Shown here: positions 49,732-57,736 of the stretch, one piece after another | Layout of the letters: each line of letters starts with the position of its first letter | How positions within the stretch are numbered: position 1 is the first letter of the stretch | Assembly (NCBI GenBank): GCA_013076295.1 | Contig: RQOL01000520.1 | Location: forward strand, 62,001 to 126,000 | DNA from: Sanderia malayensis | Lineage: Eukaryota > Cnidaria > Scyphozoa > Semaeostomeae > Pelagiidae | Reading direction: 5' to 3' | DNA length: 64,000 bases | The notes under the pieces: generated by a model | Databases searched by the model: none | What the model was told of the DNA's origin: nothing | What the model saw: the letters and a program-made list of their open reading frames with translations, nothing else | Translations under genes and position numbers: made by a program

Positions 49732-50649
49732 ATGGCGTTTCAAAATGGGGATTTGTTAATGTTAACGCATGAAGATAAAATGCGTAATTTGAATGCACAG
49801 ATAAAAAATTTAGAATGGCAAAGGGATGTAGAAGCGGCCAGTCAAATTGCATTTGGAGAGCCTAATGTAAAAAAAGAGATGCAAAAAGAAGATAAAGAAG
49901 TCGGGAATAATTCAGAATTAATTGGAGAAATATTAGATGAACAGAAAAAACTTGATGGTCATTTAAATGAACTAAGACTGAAACAGAAGATAGATAAGAG
50001 AACATTGAATGAGGTGCAGATAGAGCAAGAGAATTTGAAAGTGCATATAAATAAATTGAATGAGTTATTAGCAAGAAAAAGAGATAAGTCGGAAGAGAGT
50101 GACATCAGCGAGATACGATTTTTGGAGAATAAAGTAGCAGAAAATGAATTCAAGATAGTAAATTTAGAACAGCAGCATTTATATATACAAAATGAGTATG
50201 GGAAGTTAATTTGGGTGATTAATAATGTCAAGAGAGAGAGAGAGCAAGCAGAAGTGGAGCATCACAAGCTTCTCAGTCCATTGATGTATACACATCCGTA
50301 CGGTTACAAAATTGGATTGCAATTCATGATAAATGGAGAGAAAGTGTGGGACACGTATGGAACCTATATAACTTTATATATGTTAGTGTATAAGGGAATG
50401 TATGATAATATATTAAAGTGGCCTATGAATAAGTCCGTAAAATTTAGTATAATTAATCAATATAATAGAAATCTAGATGTAAGTCAATATTTTAAAACAA
50501 TTCAACCGCACATAACAGATGGATTTGAGAAACCAAAGGCGTTGAGAAATAAACCTACCGGAATTGTGCGAATGATGAAAATAAGCCAACTTTCGGAACC
50601 AGGTTATATAGTTGATGATAAGATGTTTATAGAGTGTACAGTAGAATGA
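49732..50649 (+). CDS. Coiled-coil plus TRAF/MATH-domain protein
   Basis: 305 residues, ATG to TGA without breaks. Residues ~10-175 are heptad-rich coiled coil (EDKMRNLNAQIKNLEW, and the run of Glu, Lys and Leu that follows). Residues ~180-305 form a MATH (TRAF-C) domain: SPLMYTHPYGYKIGLQFMIN, then GTYITLYMLVYKGMYDNIL, KWPMNKSVKFSIINQ, and the closing YIVDDKMFIECTVE. Coiled coil followed by MATH is the trimerising, receptor-binding half of TRAF adaptor proteins; RING and zinc fingers are absent. In animals this fold links TNF-receptor-like and innate immune receptors to signalling. A RING-less viral copy might interfere with such signalling, or serve as a trimeric fibre-like structural protein; both are inference. 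Spacer to the Fic relic is 73 bp. Confidence 0.82.
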   Translation: MAFQNGDLLMLTHEDKMRNLNAQIKNLEWQRDVEAASQIAFGEPNVKKEMQKEDKEVGNNSELIGEILDEQKKLDGHLNELRLKQKIDKRTLNEVQIEQENLKVHINKLNELLARKRDKSEESDISEIRFLENKVAENEFKIVNLEQQHLYIQNEYGKLIWVINNVKREREQAEVEHHKLLSPLMYTHPYGYKIGLQFMINGEKVWDTYGTYITLYMLVYKGMYDNILKWPMNKSVKFSIINQYNRNLDVSQYFKTIQPHITDGFEKPKALRNKPTGIVRMMKISQLSEPGYIVDDKMFIECTVE

Positions 50650-50716
50650 AATTTAAAAAAAGAACATTGATTGCACTAATCAATTGTATTTTATTCCTTT
50701 TACAATGAAAAAATGA

Positions 50717-50783
50717 GTGCAATTAGTGTGCAGTAATGTTAATATAACTGAAAAATGTTTAATAATGATTGGTACAAATGTCA
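50717..50783. repeat. 67-bp direct repeat, copy 1
   Basis: Starts GTGCAATTAGTGTGCAGTAA and is identical over 67 bp to 51110-51176. A shorter third copy with one change (AATATCACTG) is at 51018-51054. The copies bracket the duplicated gene fragment at 50788-51008. Confidence 0.9.
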
Positions 50784-50787
50784 CAAA

Positions 50788-51008
50788 CGTGTTGGCTCCA
50801 TTTTCTCTACAAACAAGTGTGAAAGAATCGCTGAAAGAGTTAAACCCAGAGACAACGACGTACAATGTAACAACATCTTTGTTAAGGTACAATGTAGGAT
50901 TTACCTCTTTTACAGAAAAATTTATCAATATTATATTCTCTTTAGAAGAGAGATCGATGTATGAAATAGTTAGAGGAAAAGATGCTGTTAATGAAATACA
51001 TTTGTGCG
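50788..51008 (+). pseudogene. Partial duplicate of the gene at 52581
   Basis: 221 bp matching 52679-52899 with only three substitutions that I can count and no gaps. It covers codons ~34-106 of the protein encoded at 52581-53747 and has neither the start nor the rest of that gene. Flanks are unrelated. It ends at GTGCGTGG where the parent reads GTGCGCTG. The high identity implies a recent duplication or gene conversion. Confidence 0.88.
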
Positions 51009-51017
51009 TGGATTGGT

Positions 51018-51054
51018 GTGCAATTAGTGTGCAGTAATGTTAATATCACTGAAA
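51018..51054. repeat. Short third copy of the 67-bp repeat
   Basis: GTGCAATTAGTGTGCAGTAA onward, one mismatch (C for A in AATATCAC), truncated at the 3' side. Confidence 0.8.
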
Positions 51055-51109
51055 ACAAGCAAATGCATGTGTATTTTACTTAGTTTCAGCTGTAATAACT
51101 TGGATTCAT

Positions 51110-51176
51110 GTGCAATTAGTGTGCAGTAATGTTAATATAACTGAAAAATGTTTAATAATGATTGGTACAAATGTCA
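51110..51176. repeat. 67-bp direct repeat, copy 2
   Basis: Identical to 50717-50783. Its last bases overlap the end of the minus-strand gene at 51152, so that gene's stop codon region comes from the repeat. Confidence 0.9.
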
Positions 51177-51763
51177 TTATATAAGTCTATATCACTCATA
51201 TATTCATCGCCATAGAGGAAGCGAAGCCGCGCTTTTTCAGGCTGAAACCAACGACGTGTAGATTGAAATTCGTTGAAGGTGAGGCCTTCTTTATCCTCAG
51301 CAAAAGAAATTAGAGGTGGAGGTTCAGTTGAGAAAAATGGAGTGCTGGTATGATCATTATTGAAGTCGTCATCATCATCGCTGTACTCTTCGTCACCGGC
51401 AGGAACATAGGAAATTGAATTAGTTACCTTGTTTGCTGCTGGTTTCGGTGGTTTTGGAAGAGAACTCCAATCGATAGATGGAGCTGGCGTGCGAACTGCT
51501 GTCTGTTTTTCCTGAAACCAATATGGATACGTAATAGTAGCGTAACCATGATCTTTAATTTCAGCTGTAAGTCGGTTGTATAGTTCTTTGAACATTTCTT
51601 GATAAGAACTATTACGTTCCCAGCTATTGCAAATAAAATTATTATTTGCAATTGTGTGTGCAGTTACACCACTTAATTTACCGTAGTAAATGCACATCAA
51701 CCAGAATGGTTTAGGCACGTATTTAATAGCACTGTAAATAAATGAGTCAGCTGAATCAGCCAT
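51152..51763 (-). CDS. Unknown acidic protein, ~203 aa
   Basis: The only clear minus-strand gene in the left part of the element. The start at 51,763 gives MADSADSFIYSAIKYVPKPF; an upstream in-frame ATG at 51,832 would add 23 mostly hydrophobic residues and looks less natural. After a folded N-terminal half (to about residue 100) there is a Pro-rich linker (SLPKPPKPAANK), an acidic patch (EEYSDDDDDFNND) and a C-terminal region with FNEFQSTRRWFQPEKARLRF. I do not recognise the family. The last codons lie in a copy of the 67-bp repeat, so the C terminus may have been replaced. Placement next to a divergently oriented MITE leaves its promoter unclear. Confidence 0.55.
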   Translation of the reverse strand: MADSADSFIYSAIKYVPKPFWLMCIYYGKLSGVTAHTIANNNFICNSWERNSSYQEMFKELYNRLTAEIKDHGYATITYPYWFQEKQTAVRTPAPSIDWSSLPKPPKPAANKVTNSISYVPAGDEEYSDDDDDFNNDHTSTPFFSTEPPPLISFAEDKEGLTFNEFQSTRRWFQPEKARLRFLYGDEYMSDIDLYNDICTNHY

Positions 51764-51928
51764 CGTGAAATGAAGTGAGATAGAAAATCGAGATAGATAA
51801 AATGTATAGAAAAAGGAGTTGTTCATTTGCATAAAACTTAGATTATTGTGTGTAAAAAAGAAGGTCGAACTTTGGACGATTGAGCAATAAAAACTGGTTA
51901 AACAGGTTTTGATGAATAGGAAGCCAAA

Positions 51929-52323
51929 AGCCCTATTTCACTACACAAAATATCCCGGGTTAACTTAACCCGGGTTAGTTTAACCCGGGTTAGTTTTCGT
52001 TTGTAGTGTAAGCGTTCACCAGTGGGCGAAACTGGGTTAGCCGAAATGCCTAATGTAAATGAAGGCGAGTCGAAAGAAAAAGTCCTCTTTCTTGGCGCCA
52101 TGTTTTGTTTTCAACAGGAATGCGCATGCTCATACTAGAAACTAACCCGTATTCGCCGCAGTCTCGCGCTTACACTACATTTTCGTAAAACTAACCCGGG
52201 TTAGTTTTAGTTAGTTTAACCCGGGGCAAACCCGGGTTAGTTGCATTTACACGACGAAAAACTAACCCGGGTTAGCTTAACCCGGGGCGAACCCGGGTTA
52301 GTTTGTGTAGTGTAAATAGGGCT
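51929..52323. mobile_element. 395-bp MITE with CCCGGGTTAGTT arrays
   Basis: Ends AGCCCTATTTCACTACAC and the inverse of AGCCCTATTTACACTACAC, with AAA on both sides as a possible 3-bp target duplication. Each arm carries several tandem and inverted copies of AACCCGGGTTAG, themselves palindromic (CCCGGG). The central part is unique and GC-richer, with a GGCGCCATG block. It lies between the minus-strand gene at 51152 and the plus-strand gene at 52581 of the virus-like element. Confidence 0.85.
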
Positions 52324-52580
52324 AAAGTCGAACTGTCGCGGAATGCGAACGTAAATTGTACGTTAGTTAAAAATAAAATATACACGTGTTCAGTTTAGTC
52401 GCGATGTAAATTAAAATAATTTCATTGGTTGAAAAGAAATGGTTCGATAAAAATGAAATATGATTGGGTGAAAAAGTACTATTGTTGTCTAAGGTTAAAT
52501 TAAGTTTCAAGTAAGAAATTTTGTCAAATTTTAGTTGAAACAGAAGAGAAAAAACGAGAAGAAAGAAATAGAGAAACAGA

Positions 52581-53747
52581 ATGGTGTATACGAAGAAAGG
52601 TGAACATGCGAGATCATTTATTGGAGAAGGTATGATGGATGTATCCAAATTCACAACTAAAATCAAAAGAACCGTTTGCGTGTTGGCTCCATTTTCTCTA
52701 CAAACAAGTGTGAAGGAATCGCTGAAAGAGTTAAACCCAGAGACAACGACGTACGATGTAACAACATCTTTGTTAAGGTACAATGTAGGATTTACCTCTT
52801 TGACAGAAAAATTTATCAATATTATATTCTCTTTAGAAGAGAGATCGATGTATGAAATAGTTAGAGGAAAAGATGCTGTTAATGAAATACATTTGTGCGC
52901 TGCGTATTCAAAGTTAGTTTTAGCTGGAGTAAAAAAAAGAGTTACGCTAGATAGGGTGCAAAGTAATTTGTTGAAAGTTATGTACCCCTCAAATGCTCAG
53001 GGAGCAAATATGAAACATTTCTTTGTAAATACGGACTTTGATGTCAAAAATATTGCGGAAAATGGTGGAAAAACGGGTGTGAAACGAAAGAATGAGGTAA
53101 CTTCAGAGGTTGAAGTAAAAAAAATAAAGCCTCAGGATCCAAGAAAGAAGCCGAACAAGGCAGTTCGGGAGCTAAAGAATTTATCGACATTAAATGAAAA
53201 GAAAGAAGCTTGTAATGAAAATCATAATGCCTTTCAAATAATAGAGCGATCGCTGCAATCTTTAACTGACAATGCGGTAAATGCAAAGGTAGAATTGCCG
53301 CCGGCAACTTCGAAGGTAGAATTGCCGAAGGAGAATTCGAAGGTAGAATTCTCGAAGGTGAATTCGAAGGTAGAATCACCAAAGCTAAACTGTCAGGAAG
53401 ATGTGGTAAAGGTTGCTCCTATGAAAAGGCAATTGGGGAAAACATTACCTGACTTCAATGAATTAATGGGTTGTGAAGAGAATGAGGAGATGTTGCAAGC
53501 AACCTCAAGTATTATGAATGTTAATGAGGACTCATTAGCGTTCGATGAATTATTAAATTTTAATTTTGTTGATGATTTTGAAATTCAACAAAAAAAACGC
53601 AACGATAGAATCGCTCATAAAACACAACCAAAAGTACTCGGTTTGGGGCGCGGCAAGTATCAATCGTTTGGTTCAATGATAAGGAATGAAAGGCAAAAAC
53701 AATACAACAATTTGATAAGTGATGAATCATCCTCAGAGGAGGAGTAG
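52581..53747 (+). CDS. Unknown viral protein A, 388 aa, paralogue of the next gene
   Basis: MVYTKKGEHARSFIGEGMMD start. The N-terminal ~165 residues form a folded domain shared with the gene at 53939: both have SF..EG.M near residue 15 and a strong motif near residue 145 (YPSNAQGANMKHFFVNTDFD here). The rest is low-complexity and basic to acidic: a lysine-rich stretch, four copies of a ~12-residue repeat built on SKVE(L/F/S)PK-x-N at about residues 235-270, and an acidic end SDESSSEEE. I do not recognise the family; size and paralogy suggest a structural or DNA-bound virion protein, but this is a guess. A 221-bp piece of it is duplicated at 50788. Confidence 0.75.
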   Translation: MVYTKKGEHARSFIGEGMMDVSKFTTKIKRTVCVLAPFSLQTSVKESLKELNPETTTYDVTTSLLRYNVGFTSLTEKFINIIFSLEERSMYEIVRGKDAVNEIHLCAAYSKLVLAGVKKRVTLDRVQSNLLKVMYPSNAQGANMKHFFVNTDFDVKNIAENGGKTGVKRKNEVTSEVEVKKIKPQDPRKKPNKAVRELKNLSTLNEKKEACNENHNAFQIIERSLQSLTDNAVNAKVELPPATSKVELPKENSKVEFSKVNSKVESPKLNCQEDVVKVAPMKRQLGKTLPDFNELMGCEENEEMLQATSSIMNVNEDSLAFDELLNFNFVDDFEIQQKKRNDRIAHKTQPKVLGLGRGKYQSFGSMIRNERQKQYNNLISDESSSEEE

Positions 53748-53837
53748 ATAATAAACATTATTTGATAAAGGATGTTTTTATTTGTTACCTGTTTTTGTTA
53801 TATTTTATGCTAGAAAGGTAGTGAAGTATTATGTGAT

Positions 53838-53847
53838 TATATATAAG
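53838..53847 (+). promoter_or_regulatory. TATA-like box before gene at 53939
   Basis: TATATATAAG about 95 bp before the ATG in an AT-rich spacer. Position and sequence only. Confidence 0.3.
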
Positions 53848-53938
53848 AAATGGTTATAGAAATGAAGTAAAATGAAAAATAATTGAGAAAAACTTTATTT
53901 ATAACTTCATCTTTAATGCAATTGAAATAGTTGCAGAA

Positions 53939-54898
53939 ATGCCGTCAATAAAGAAATTAACACAAGATACAAGAAGTTTTGAAGATGAAGGTTTAATGAA
54001 TTTGAATTTGTTTTCAATGCGGGAAAAACAAAGGATTTGTCTTGTTATTCCATTTGATATTGCGAAGTGTGTGTTAGAAATTCTTAATGTGGAAAGTAAG
54101 AGGAAAGTGAAAATTGAAACTAGTAAATCGTATTTGAAATATCAGCTAGGATTTCAAACATTTATAAGTAAATTTATGTTGATAATATTGCAGAAAGAAT
54201 ATGATGAAATTCGGGAAATTTTAGAAATAAAGGATGCGATTAATGTGAAGGAGTTATTGAAAAAGTATGATGAAAATCTAAGAGAAAAAATTGGGAGTAA
54301 TGTTGAGTTGATATGTATGTTTTGTATGAAAGTGTTATTTCCAACAAATGCACAATTATCGAAAATGAAGTACTTTTTTCATAATACGGATTTTGAAGTT
54401 GTTGAAACAGATGAAATGGTAGAAAAAGCACATAATTTGCAAAAGTTTGAAAAACCACGAAAGATGAATGAAGTAGAATTTATCAATAGAAATGAAATTG
54501 ATGCAGTCTTGAAAGATCAATTAATGGATTTATTAATTATATGTAATGCCAATATAGGAGTTGCGAATAATCAAACAGTGCACGATAAAGAGGAAGAAAT
54601 TAATTATAAATTACAAAATAAGATTAAGGACATTTCATTATTTATTCAAAAGAATTATTCTCCTAAAGAGATTAATGAAGTTACTAGGGTGATGAATCAA
54701 ATAATGTATGGAGTAGAGAAAGCTGATAGGCGAATTATTGATGATCTATTTCAAAAAGAACAGCAAATTCAAAATTATGAAAAAGATGATATATATTTAG
54801 AAGAAGAAGTTGATGATTATTATGATGATTTAAGAACGTTAACGAGTGATGAGTTAGATACAACAGGGATGGTGAATGAAGGATTTGAGTTCGATTAA
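53939..54898 (+). CDS. Unknown viral protein B, 319 aa, paralogue of the preceding gene
   Basis: MPSIKKLTQDTRSFEDEGLM start. Matches protein A over residues ~10-165: SFEDEGLM for SFIGEGMM, and FPTNAQLSKMKYFFHNTDFE for the corresponding motif of A. It lacks the SKVE repeats and instead has a helical segment with QNKIKDISLFIQKNYSPKE and an acidic tail (YLEEEVDDYYDDLRTLTSDE). The 191-bp spacer and the shared orientation fit an old tandem duplication followed by divergence of the C-terminal half. Function unknown. Confidence 0.75.
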   Translation: MPSIKKLTQDTRSFEDEGLMNLNLFSMREKQRICLVIPFDIAKCVLEILNVESKRKVKIETSKSYLKYQLGFQTFISKFMLIILQKEYDEIREILEIKDAINVKELLKKYDENLREKIGSNVELICMFCMKVLFPTNAQLSKMKYFFHNTDFEVVETDEMVEKAHNLQKFEKPRKMNEVEFINRNEIDAVLKDQLMDLLIICNANIGVANNQTVHDKEEEINYKLQNKIKDISLFIQKNYSPKEINEVTRVMNQIMYGVEKADRRIIDDLFQKEQQIQNYEKDDIYLEEEVDDYYDDLRTLTSDELDTTGMVNEGFEFD

Positions 54899-54973
54899 GA
54901 AAAAATTGAAAGTTTTTTTAAATTTAAGTATGTATTAAACTATATGAGTGAGGAATGAACATAAAAACTGTGA

Positions 54974-55855
54974 ATGATGAAGCGAAAAATTGAGGATATT
55001 TATTATATATCAGATAATGATAGAACAAATAATGATGATGATGATGATGATGATGAAAATGAAATGGTTGGAGGAGGTTTGTTTAAAAAAAGGTATGATG
55101 AATCTGATGAAAGTGAATTATGGAAAACTATATGGTTAGAAAGGTACTATGCTGAAGTGAACAGGATCTTGAATGAAAAACCGAATGTAATTGATATCAT
55201 ATTGAAAAACCCATTTACCTTATTGTTAACGGGTAAATCCGGATGTGGAATAACATATTGGTTATTGGAATTACTAAGTAAATGGAAAAACGTAACAAAT
55301 GATTATAAAGAAAAACTCTTGAAAAATATTGTATGGTTTTATGGTGTAGAGCAAAAAGAAATATTTAACAGATTGAGAGATGAATTTGGTGAAAAGCACA
55401 TTCAATTTATTCAGGGGTTAGATAAAGAAAAATTAGAGCATACTGAAAATGGAATAATAGTGCTGGATGATTTGATGAGTGAAATGCGAGATAATGTAGA
55501 TGTTGCTCAATTATTTACCAAAAGTTCACATCATAAATCGGTAACAGTTTTTATTTTATGGCAAACTCCCTTTCCACAAGGAAAAATAACAAAAGAAATT
55601 GCAACGAATGTGGATTATCAAGTTGTTTTTAATAATGAAAGACAAAAGAGTCAATTGACAACTTTATGTCAACAAATGACATCAAATACTCAAAAAGGAC
55701 GAGAGTTGTTTAATAAAATACAGAAATATTTCGATGAAAATAAAGAAGCATATCCATATGTATTGATGAATTTTAAATCTACAGATGAAAAAAAAATAAA
55801 TTATTTGATTAATTTTTTAAGTGATGATGAAAAAAAACCATGTCAAGAATTATAA
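54974..55855 (+). CDS. Packaging ATPase (FtsK/HerA type), altered P-loop
   Basis: 293 residues. After an Asp-run N terminus (DDDDDDDEN, from a GAT microsatellite) comes the NTPase core: Walker A region LLTGKSGCGITYWLLELL at about residues 84-101, Walker B NGIIVLDDLM near residue 158, a sensor segment FILWQTPFPQGK, then TNVDYQVVFNNERQKSQL and a C-terminal helix. This layout is that of the A32/FtsK-HerA ATPases that pump DNA into capsids in Polintons, adintoviruses and giant-virus relatives. The residue before the Thr of Walker A is Ile (codon ATA) where this class has Lys, which should abolish or reduce ATP hydrolysis unless another Lys (the one at GKSG) takes over. The gene is otherwise intact and is followed by the small basic genes. 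Confidence 0.85.
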   Translation: MMKRKIEDIYYISDNDRTNNDDDDDDDENEMVGGGLFKKRYDESDESELWKTIWLERYYAEVNRILNEKPNVIDIILKNPFTLLLTGKSGCGITYWLLELLSKWKNVTNDYKEKLLKNIVWFYGVEQKEIFNRLRDEFGEKHIQFIQGLDKEKLEHTENGIIVLDDLMSEMRDNVDVAQLFTKSSHHKSVTVFILWQTPFPQGKITKEIATNVDYQVVFNNERQKSQLTTLCQQMTSNTQKGRELFNKIQKYFDENKEAYPYVLMNFKSTDEKKINYLINFLSDDEKKPCQEL

Positions 55856-55883
55856 ATATGTGTAAGTTTATTAGGGAGAGAAA

Positions 55884-56108
55884 ATGGGGGCTGGTGGAAG
55901 TACAATTGCTGCATATAGTTTGTTTGGTGTTGATCATGGAGCCAAAAAGAAAAAACAACAACTTTTAAAGATGATAGGGTTGAAAGGAAAACAAGCGAGA
56001 ATATTTAGTCAGGTCACAGGGTATGGAAATGTTAAGTTAAATAAAGAAAGAAAAGTAATAAGAAAGAGGATGAAAAAGAGAAAATGGAACAAAATAAGGT
56101 TTATATAG
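55884..56108 (+). CDS. Small basic protein, possible N-myristoylation
   Basis: 74 residues: MGAGGSTIAAYSLFGVDHGA, then a long Lys/Arg-rich part ending KKRKWNKIRFI. The start MGxxxS fits the N-myristoylation consensus. First of a series of small basic genes 28 bp after the ATPase. Such proteins in adeno-like viruses condense DNA in the core or act at membranes; family not recognised. Confidence 0.62.
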   Translation: MGAGGSTIAAYSLFGVDHGAKKKKQQLLKMIGLKGKQARIFSQVTGYGNVKLNKERKVIRKRMKKRKWNKIRFI

Positions 56109-56136
56109 TTCATGATGAAATAAAATCGTTAATAAA

Positions 56137-56403
56137 ATGGGTGGAGTTGCCGCAAGATTAGCAGCTAGAGGAATCGCATGTGCTGTTGTAAAATCAACAG
56201 CAAAAACGTTAGCTAAAAGAGCAGCTATTGAAGCAGCGAAAGGAGCTATACAAGCTGGTGGAAGTGCTGCAGCGGATGCTGTATTAAAAGGACGAGGAAG
56301 GGGAAATAAAAAAATAATAGTGGTAAGATCTGGGCGAAAACGTAAGAAGTTGAAAAGAGTAATAAGAAAAAAGATTATACGAAAAAGAATAAAAAAAAAA
56401 TAA
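56137..56403 (+). CDS. Small Ala/Gly-rich helix plus basic tail protein
   Basis: 88 residues. Residues 1-50 are an Ala-rich, amphipathic-looking helix (AARLAARGIACAVVKSTAKT, then AAIEAAKGAIQAGGSAAADA); residues 51-88 are almost wholly Lys/Arg (GRGRGNKK... to IRKRIKKK). The combination of membrane-active-looking helix and polybasic tail resembles minor virion or core proteins of adeno-like viruses, by composition only. Spacer 28 bp to the gene before. Confidence 0.6.
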   Translation: MGGVAARLAARGIACAVVKSTAKTLAKRAAIEAAKGAIQAGGSAAADAVLKGRGRGNKKIIVVRSGRKRKKLKRVIRKKIIRKRIKKK

Positions 56404-56455
56404 AACAGGAAAAAGAACTATAAAATAAGGGTTAGTAAAATAGACATAAAGCACA

Positions 56456-56668
56456 ATGAAGTTTTTTAGAGCAACTCGTTTATTCGGTAAACATTCAAGT
56501 TATAATAGAAAACGGAAAACAGGTCCATCAAGAAAATTAGTTGGAAACGGGAAAACTCGTTTACGTCCCACGTCAAAATTAGCACAGCACTTAGCTAAAA
56601 CAGCGGTTGTTCCACATTCAGGAGTTACTGTGATTCAAAAAAATGGACGGGTTATATTGAGAAAATGA
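56456..56668 (+). CDS. Small basic protein, 70 aa
   Basis: MKFFRATRLFGKHSSYNRKR followed by a Lys/Arg/Thr-rich segment and a C-terminal beta-like end VTVIQKNGRVILRK. Highly basic, no Cys, no hydrophobic segment. Probable core or tegument-like protein of the element; family unknown. Confidence 0.55.
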   Translation: MKFFRATRLFGKHSSYNRKRKTGPSRKLVGNGKTRLRPTSKLAQHLAKTAVVPHSGVTVIQKNGRVILRK

Positions 56669-56774
56669 ATAAATTAAATGAAATGCTAATTTTTGAAAAA
56701 AATAATGCATTAAAGATATAAAATAGTAATAGTAATAGTAAGGTATTAAGAGGAGACATGGAAAATGTGAAAAA

Positions 56775-57053
56775 ATGAATAAACGAAAGAGAGTACGTAG
56801 AAAGAAACAGTCAATTAAAAGTTTGAGAGGAAGACGGATTTTTAAAAAGATAGGGAATTGGTTTACGAAAACTGCTATTTCTTTAACACCGATTCCGACT
56901 GTAATGCGAAAATTGCAACCTAAGGTAATGAAAAAAGGCTGGAAAAAACCTAAACAGTTACAGTTTCTCCCAAGAGGAATTTGGAGAGCGGCTGGTGTAC
57001 CAGAGAAACAACTTAATAAGTGGGTATATTTTAATGAGCTGAACAAGAAATAG
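56775..57053 (+). CDS. Small basic protein, 92 aa
   Basis: MNKRKRVRRKKQSIKSLRGR, then a mixed central region (IGNWFTKTAISLTPIPTVMR) and a C-terminal part with QLQFLPRGIWRAAGVPEKQL. The N terminus looks like a nuclear-localisation or nucleic-acid binding tail, the rest could fold. Unknown family. Preceded by (TAG/TAA)-rich spacer with a TATAAAATAG-like sequence. Confidence 0.55.
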   Translation: MNKRKRVRRKKQSIKSLRGRRIFKKIGNWFTKTAISLTPIPTVMRKLQPKVMKKGWKKPKQLQFLPRGIWRAAGVPEKQLNKWVYFNELNKK

Positions 57054-57092
57054 ATTATAAAAGAAGGAAAAGTAATAAGTAGCGATATAAAT

Positions 57093-57290
57093 ATGGCAAG
57101 TGTAGCAGCAACAGTTATTGCGTCAATGGTAATAGATGATATGCTGAAGGATGATGGGGGAGCTGAAGCAATCGGTTTAATGTCGGGGGACGGGAAAGTT
57201 AAAAGAACGAAAAGGCGAAAACGAAAAATGAAAAAGAAGAAAATAGTTAGTCAGAATCCTATTATATTTAGGAAAATAGGAAGAAAATAA
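57093..57290 (+). CDS. Small protein, hydrophobic N terminus and basic tail, 65 aa
   Basis: MASVAATVIASMVIDDMLKD, then GGAEAIGLMSGDGKVKR and a run of Lys/Arg (KRRKRKMKKKK). It repeats the plan of the proteins at 55884 and 56137: short Ala/Ile/Val helix, Gly linker, polybasic tail. They may be diverged paralogues, which cannot be settled from sequences this short. Confidence 0.55.
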   Translation: MASVAATVIASMVIDDMLKDDGGAEAIGLMSGDGKVKRTKRRKRKMKKKKIVSQNPIIFRKIGRK

Positions 57291-57333
57291 ATTTATTGAA
57301 AGAGTGATTTTTTTAAAAAAAAGGATATTAAAG

Positions 57334-57342
57334 TATATAAAA
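57334..57342 (+). promoter_or_regulatory. TATA-like box before gene at 57370
   Basis: TATATAAAA. If transcription starts ~30 bp downstream, near 57,364, the ATG at 57,361 would be outside the mRNA and the in-frame ATG at 57,370 would be used. Confidence 0.4.
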
Positions 57343-57369
57343 TATTAGTACTGATGTGATATGGTAATC

Positions 57370-57684
57370 ATGGAGCAATTGCGTCATTTTACGATTTTAG
57401 TTGGAAATAAGGAGATTGCTGAAGAAGTGAGAGAGGAATTGCAAAATAAAGCAAGTAGAGAAGCTGTTTTGAAAATAACATTGGAGGAAAGTTCATTTTG
57501 TTTAGGGAAAAAAGTTGTGATAGATATTACAACGGATGATACAAAATTTTTAAATAATACGCGAGGTGATATTGAAAAGTGGCTTGCAAACGGACTTGTA
57601 TTTAGACAAGGATTGATATTTGAAATTGAGGAAATAGCTGATATATTATACACGCTACCAAAATTTAGAATTGAAGCAAATTAA
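57370..57684 (+). CDS. Unknown 104-107-aa protein
   Basis: Compact protein MEQLRHFTILVGNKEIAEEV... ending FRIEAN, mixed alpha/beta in appearance, not basic, with no motif I recognise. Two in-frame starts, 57,361 and 57,370; I prefer the second because of the TATA-like box at 57,334. Lies at the end of the small basic gene run. Confidence 0.55.
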   Translation: MEQLRHFTILVGNKEIAEEVREELQNKASREAVLKITLEESSFCLGKKVVIDITTDDTKFLNNTRGDIEKWLANGLVFRQGLIFEIEEIADILYTLPKFRIEAN

Positions 57685-57736
57685 AACTATGCTTCAATTT
57701 TCACCGTTGAACACTCCAACTTCTAAAAAAAGATAA

